Shown piece by piece: positions 61,783-64,000 of a DNA stretch of 64,000 bases. Under the pieces are notes generated by a model, which ran no database searches, had not been told where the DNA came from, and worked only from the letters and a program-made list of their open reading frames with translations. This stretch comes from Pseudomonas cavernicola. Its GTDB lineage: Bacteria > Pseudomonadota > Gammaproteobacteria > Pseudomonadales > Pseudomonadaceae. The DNA is taken from contig NZ_QYUR01000002.1 of NCBI RefSeq assembly GCF_003596405.1, positions 1,132,501 through 1,196,500 on the forward strand, written 5' to 3'. The position numbers and the translations under genes were made by a program. How positions within the stretch are numbered: position 1 is the stretch's first letter; each line of letters begins with the position of its first letter.

Positions 61783-62883
61783 TCAGGTGCCCGATTTGAT
61801 CTTGGTCCAGGCCCGGGTGCGGGCGCGCTCGGCCGCACGTGGCAAGGGCTCGAGGATGTACAGGGTCTTCTGCTGCTCGGCGGTGGGCGTCAGGTCATGG
61901 TTGTCGCGGATTGCCGCACCGACCAGCGGCATGGCGTCCTGGTTCGGGTTAGGGTAGCCGAGGAAGTCGCTGATCGGCGCGATCACGTCCGGCTTGAGCA
62001 GGTTGTTGAGGAACTCATGGGCCTCGTCGATGTTCTTCGCATCCTTGGGAATGGCGAAGGTGTCGAACCAGATCGGCGCGCCTTCCTTGGGCAGACGCCA
62101 GTCGATCACCACGCCGCTGCCGGCTTCCTTGGCGCGATTGGCAAACTGGTAGAAGCTGCCGGAATAGCCGACCGCCACGCAGATGTCGCCGTTGGCGATG
62201 TCGGTCATGTACTTGGCCGAATGGAAGTAGGCGATGTAGGGGCGGATCTTCAGCATCAGCGCGGCGGCCTTGTCGTAGTCCTTGGGCTCGCTGCTGTTCG
62301 GCGGCAGGCCGAGGTAGTGCAGGGCCAGCGGCAGGATCTCCGACGGCGAGTCGAGCAGGGCGACGCCGCACTGCTTGAGCTTGCTGATGTTCTCTTCCTT
62401 GAAGATCAGGTCCCAGCTGTCCACCGGCGCGTCGTCGCCGAGCGCAGCCTTGACCTTGGCCGGATTGAAGCCGATCAGCACGGTGCCGTACATGTAGGGC
62501 ACGCCGTACTGGTTGCCCGGATCGTTGGCGGCGAGCAACTTGAGCAGCGCCGGATCGAGGTGCTGCCAGTTGGGCAGCTTGCTGTGGTCGAGCTTCTGGA
62601 AGGCGCCGGCCTCGATCTGCTTGGCCAGGAACATGTTCGACGGCACCACCAAGTCGTAGCCGGAGTTGCCGGTGAGCAGCTTGGCCTCCAGTGCCTCGTT
62701 GGTGTCGAAGATGTCCCAGGTCAGCTTGATGCCGGACTGCTTTTTGAAGTCGGTTAGGGTCTGCGGCAGTATGTAGTCGGCCCAGTTGTAGACGCGCAGT
62801 TCTCGCTGTTCGGCCTGCACCGCGCCGCCGAGCAGGCCGCTGGCCAGGAGAGTGGTGCCCAGCAGGAGTTTGAGTCTGTTCAT
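61783..62883 (-). CDS. Polyamine ABC transporter substrate-binding protein (PotF/SpuD-like)
   Basis: This 366-residue periplasmic binding protein has a signal peptide (1-24) and the PotD/PotF signature RVYNWADYI at 29-38. Further segments are YDLVVPSNMFLAKQI, YGVPYMYGTVLIGFNP and the ligand-region tryptophans in IVAVGYSG/DWRLPKEGAPIWFD-like sequence. It should bind putrescine or spermidine for an ABC importer. No permease or ATPase genes lie beside it, so it may work with a transporter encoded elsewhere. Confidence 0.92.
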   Translation of the reverse strand: MNRLKLLLGTTLLASGLLGGAVQAEQRELRVYNWADYILPQTLTDFKKQSGIKLTWDIFDTNEALEAKLLTGNSGYDLVVPSNMFLAKQIEAGAFQKLDHSKLPNWQHLDPALLKLLAANDPGNQYGVPYMYGTVLIGFNPAKVKAALGDDAPVDSWDLIFKEENISKLKQCGVALLDSPSEILPLALHYLGLPPNSSEPKDYDKAAALMLKIRPYIAYFHSAKYMTDIANGDICVAVGYSGSFYQFANRAKEAGSGVVIDWRLPKEGAPIWFDTFAIPKDAKNIDEAHEFLNNLLKPDVIAPISDFLGYPNPNQDAMPLVGAAIRDNHDLTPTAEQQKTLYILEPLPRAAERARTRAWTKIKSGT

Positions 62884-63186
62884 GTCTGCTTCCTTAAAAG
62901 GTCTTCGCGGTTGAGTCGCTATGGGTGCGGGCGCGCGTCAGGCGCCGTCGAAACCTTCCAGCACATTACTGTGGATAGTCAGCGCTTTATTGTTCTCCTC
63001 GGGGGCCAGATGGTGTTCGCCATTCTTCGTGCTGGACTGGCTGGGGAAAATGCTGCGCCAGGCCAAAAAGGGATCAATAAGGTCAATTTTTCTGACCGCA
63101 TCGAAACCATCGGATTAAGGGACGAACGCGCCCGCGCCGCCAGCAGAAGCTCAGCGAAAGCATCGCCCCGCCCCAGCTGACCCCGA

Positions 63187-63308
63187 ATAACGCGCCTGCA
63201 GATGCCCCTGCGCGGGTAGAGCCTGCACGGCTGCTGAAATTATAGCGCTGACGCGGTTTAGGCTTTCGTCACCAAGGCGGCGGTGAACGGCATCGACCTG
63301 TTCCGCCC
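63187..63308 (+). pseudogene. Decayed fragment of a pycB/oadA-type gene
   Basis: Bases 63202-63306 align without gaps to 60068-60172 of pycB, with 86 of 105 identical by hand count. The translation reads QMPLRG-stop-SLHGC-stop-NYSADAV-stop-AFVTKAAVNGIDLFR, against the pycB segment around residues 80-115. Three stop codons and loss of the rest show a relic. The divergence implies an old copy. The remaining gap 62884-63186 contains the promoter region of the polyamine-binding gene and no recognised gene. Confidence 0.82.
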
Positions 63309-63324
63309 CAGCAGTGCGCCGCTC

Positions 63325-64000
63325 TCAGCCGTTGCGTAGTGCCGCCAAGGTTTGCCGTTGTTGGCCGGCAGCATCGAAGTTCTCTGCCGCCAGCCAGCGC
63401 TCGAAGGCGCGCCGCACGGCCGGCCATTCGCTATCGAGCATGGCGTACCAGGCGGTGTCGCGGTTGCGATCCTTGATCACCATGTGCTGGCGGAACAACC
63501 CCTCGTATCCGAAGCCAAAGCGCTCGGCGGCACGTTTCGAGCGGGCGTTCTGCGCGTTGCACTTCCATTCCAGGCGGCGGTAACCCAGCTCGAAGGCGTA
63601 TTTGGCTAACAGGTAAATCACCTCGCTCGCCTGCGCGGTGCGCTGCATGGCGCGGCCGTAGCAGATATTGCCGATCTCGATGCTGCCATGGGCCGGGACG
63701 ATGTTGAGAAAACTGAGCAAGCCTTGGGCGCTTGCGCTGGCCAGGTCGATCACCGTGTAGAACAACGGATTGCTGGTCGCCGCATTGCCGGCCAGCCAGG
63801 CGTCGAAGGCGCTGCGCTCGCTGAACGGGCCATACGCCATGTAGTCCCAGAGCGCCGGGTCGGACTGCGGGCCTTGCAAGGCTTGCCATAAATCGTTGCC
63901 GTGGCGGGCCGGGTCGAGGGGTTCCAGGCGTACGCGCTGGCCGCTCAACGGCTGACGCTCAGGGGGGTTGGCTGGCTGCCAGTGCAGTAAAGGCTCGTTC
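63325..64000 (-). CDS. GNAT-family N-acetyltransferase (partial, start outside window)
   Basis: This RimJ/RimL-like acetyltransferase has a conserved start QRVRLEPLDPARHGNDLW, then FLNIVPAHGSIEIGNICYG and the acetyl-CoA region NAQNARSKRAAERFGFGYEG. The open frame continues to the window edge as NEPLLHWQPANPPERQP ahead of a possible internal TTG at 63948. The true ATG probably lies at 64000-64002, giving about 225 residues. The substrate is unknown. Confidence 0.87.
   Translation of the reverse strand, partial: NEPLLHWQPANPPERQPLSGQRVRLEPLDPARHGNDLWQALQGPQSDPALWDYMAYGPFSERSAFDAWLAGNAATSNPLFYTVIDLASASAQGLLSFLNIVPAHGSIEIGNICYGRAMQRTAQASEVIYLLAKYAFELGYRRLEWKCNAQNARSKRAAERFGFGYEGLFRQHMVIKDRNRDTAWYAMLDSEWPAVRRAFERWLAAENFDAAGQQRQTLAALRNG

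Overview
The window reads as a chromosomal stretch of a high-GC gammaproteobacterium of the genus Pseudomonas. The protein families are typical of that genus. From memory, the right part keeps the gene order of the P. aeruginosa PAO1 block PA5443 to PA5435 (uvrD, GGDEF/EAL protein, conserved protein, U32 protein, zwf, RpiR regulator, LysR regulator, pycA, pycB). Middle genes resemble the PA5511-PA5541 region (mifRS, pdxY, alpha-ketoglutarate permease, zigA, dksA2, folE2). No rRNA, tRNA, phage, transposase or CRISPR array was found.

Layout. (1) 0-4.2 kb is a cobalt/cobalamin locus: cobW on the minus strand, then cbtB-cbtA and cobE-cobM on the plus strand. Two divergent cobalamin riboswitches lie back to back between cobW and cbtB. 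(2) 4.4-6.4 kb is a bufferin-type RiPP operon (bufA-bufB-bufC), followed by a cyclopropane-fatty-acid synthase-like gene. (3) 7.7-10.1 kb has a cardiolipin synthase and a DUF3617 protein. (4) 10.1-17.2 kb is a zinc-starvation island: folE2-znuC-znuB-znuA diverges from dksA2-zigA-DUF1826 around a near-perfect Zur box, and another COG0523 GTPase follows. (5) 17.4-22.6 kb holds a KgtP-type dicarboxylate permease with a sigma-54 promoter, a broken DUF559 gene, and a MifR/MifS (DctD/DctB-like) two-component system that probably drives the permease. (6) 22.7-26.8 kb has a hydrolase, a Gly/His-rich secreted protein, a DUF3301 protein, pdxY and an acyl-CoA thioesterase, with several short repeat elements. 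(7) 27.1-32.5 kb is a catabolic-looking cluster (SDR, glutamine-synthetase-like enzyme, class III aminotransferase, divergent SDR, FCD-type GntR regulator) with two TGTGATCACA operators. (8) 32.9-38.6 kb holds a CPA2 antiporter, a SUKH protein, a YbaK protein, a metallo-beta-lactamase/rhodanese fusion, a Tim44-like protein and a TetR regulator. (9) 38.7-44.1 kb holds an EamA pseudogene, uvrD and a GGDEF/EAL protein. (10) 44.9-51.5 kb is a five-gene chaperone-usher fimbrial cluster (pilin, chaperone, usher, adhesin, chaperone), flanked by arrays of a roughly 155-bp repeat in opposite orientations. (11) 52.3-61.6 kb resumes the conserved core block: U32/TrhP, zwf, RpiR regulator, LysR regulator, pycA and pycB. 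(12) 61.8-64 kb has a polyamine-binding protein, a decayed pycB fragment and a GNAT gene that runs off the edge.

The main themes are metal homeostasis (cobalt, zinc, and probably copper through the bufferin operon), central-carbon anaplerosis (zwf/HexR-like control, pyruvate carboxylase, alpha-ketoglutarate uptake) and genome remodelling. The remodelling signs are non-autonomous TIR elements, REP palindromes, and recombination scars around the fimbrial cluster. These scars include a displaced copy of the zwf 3' tail and a duplicated usher 5' end. I did not find a wholly unknown multi-gene system. The best leads are the compact bufABC operon next to cobalt genes, the GS/aminotransferase/SDR cluster with its operator pair, and the repeat-flanked fimbrial island.
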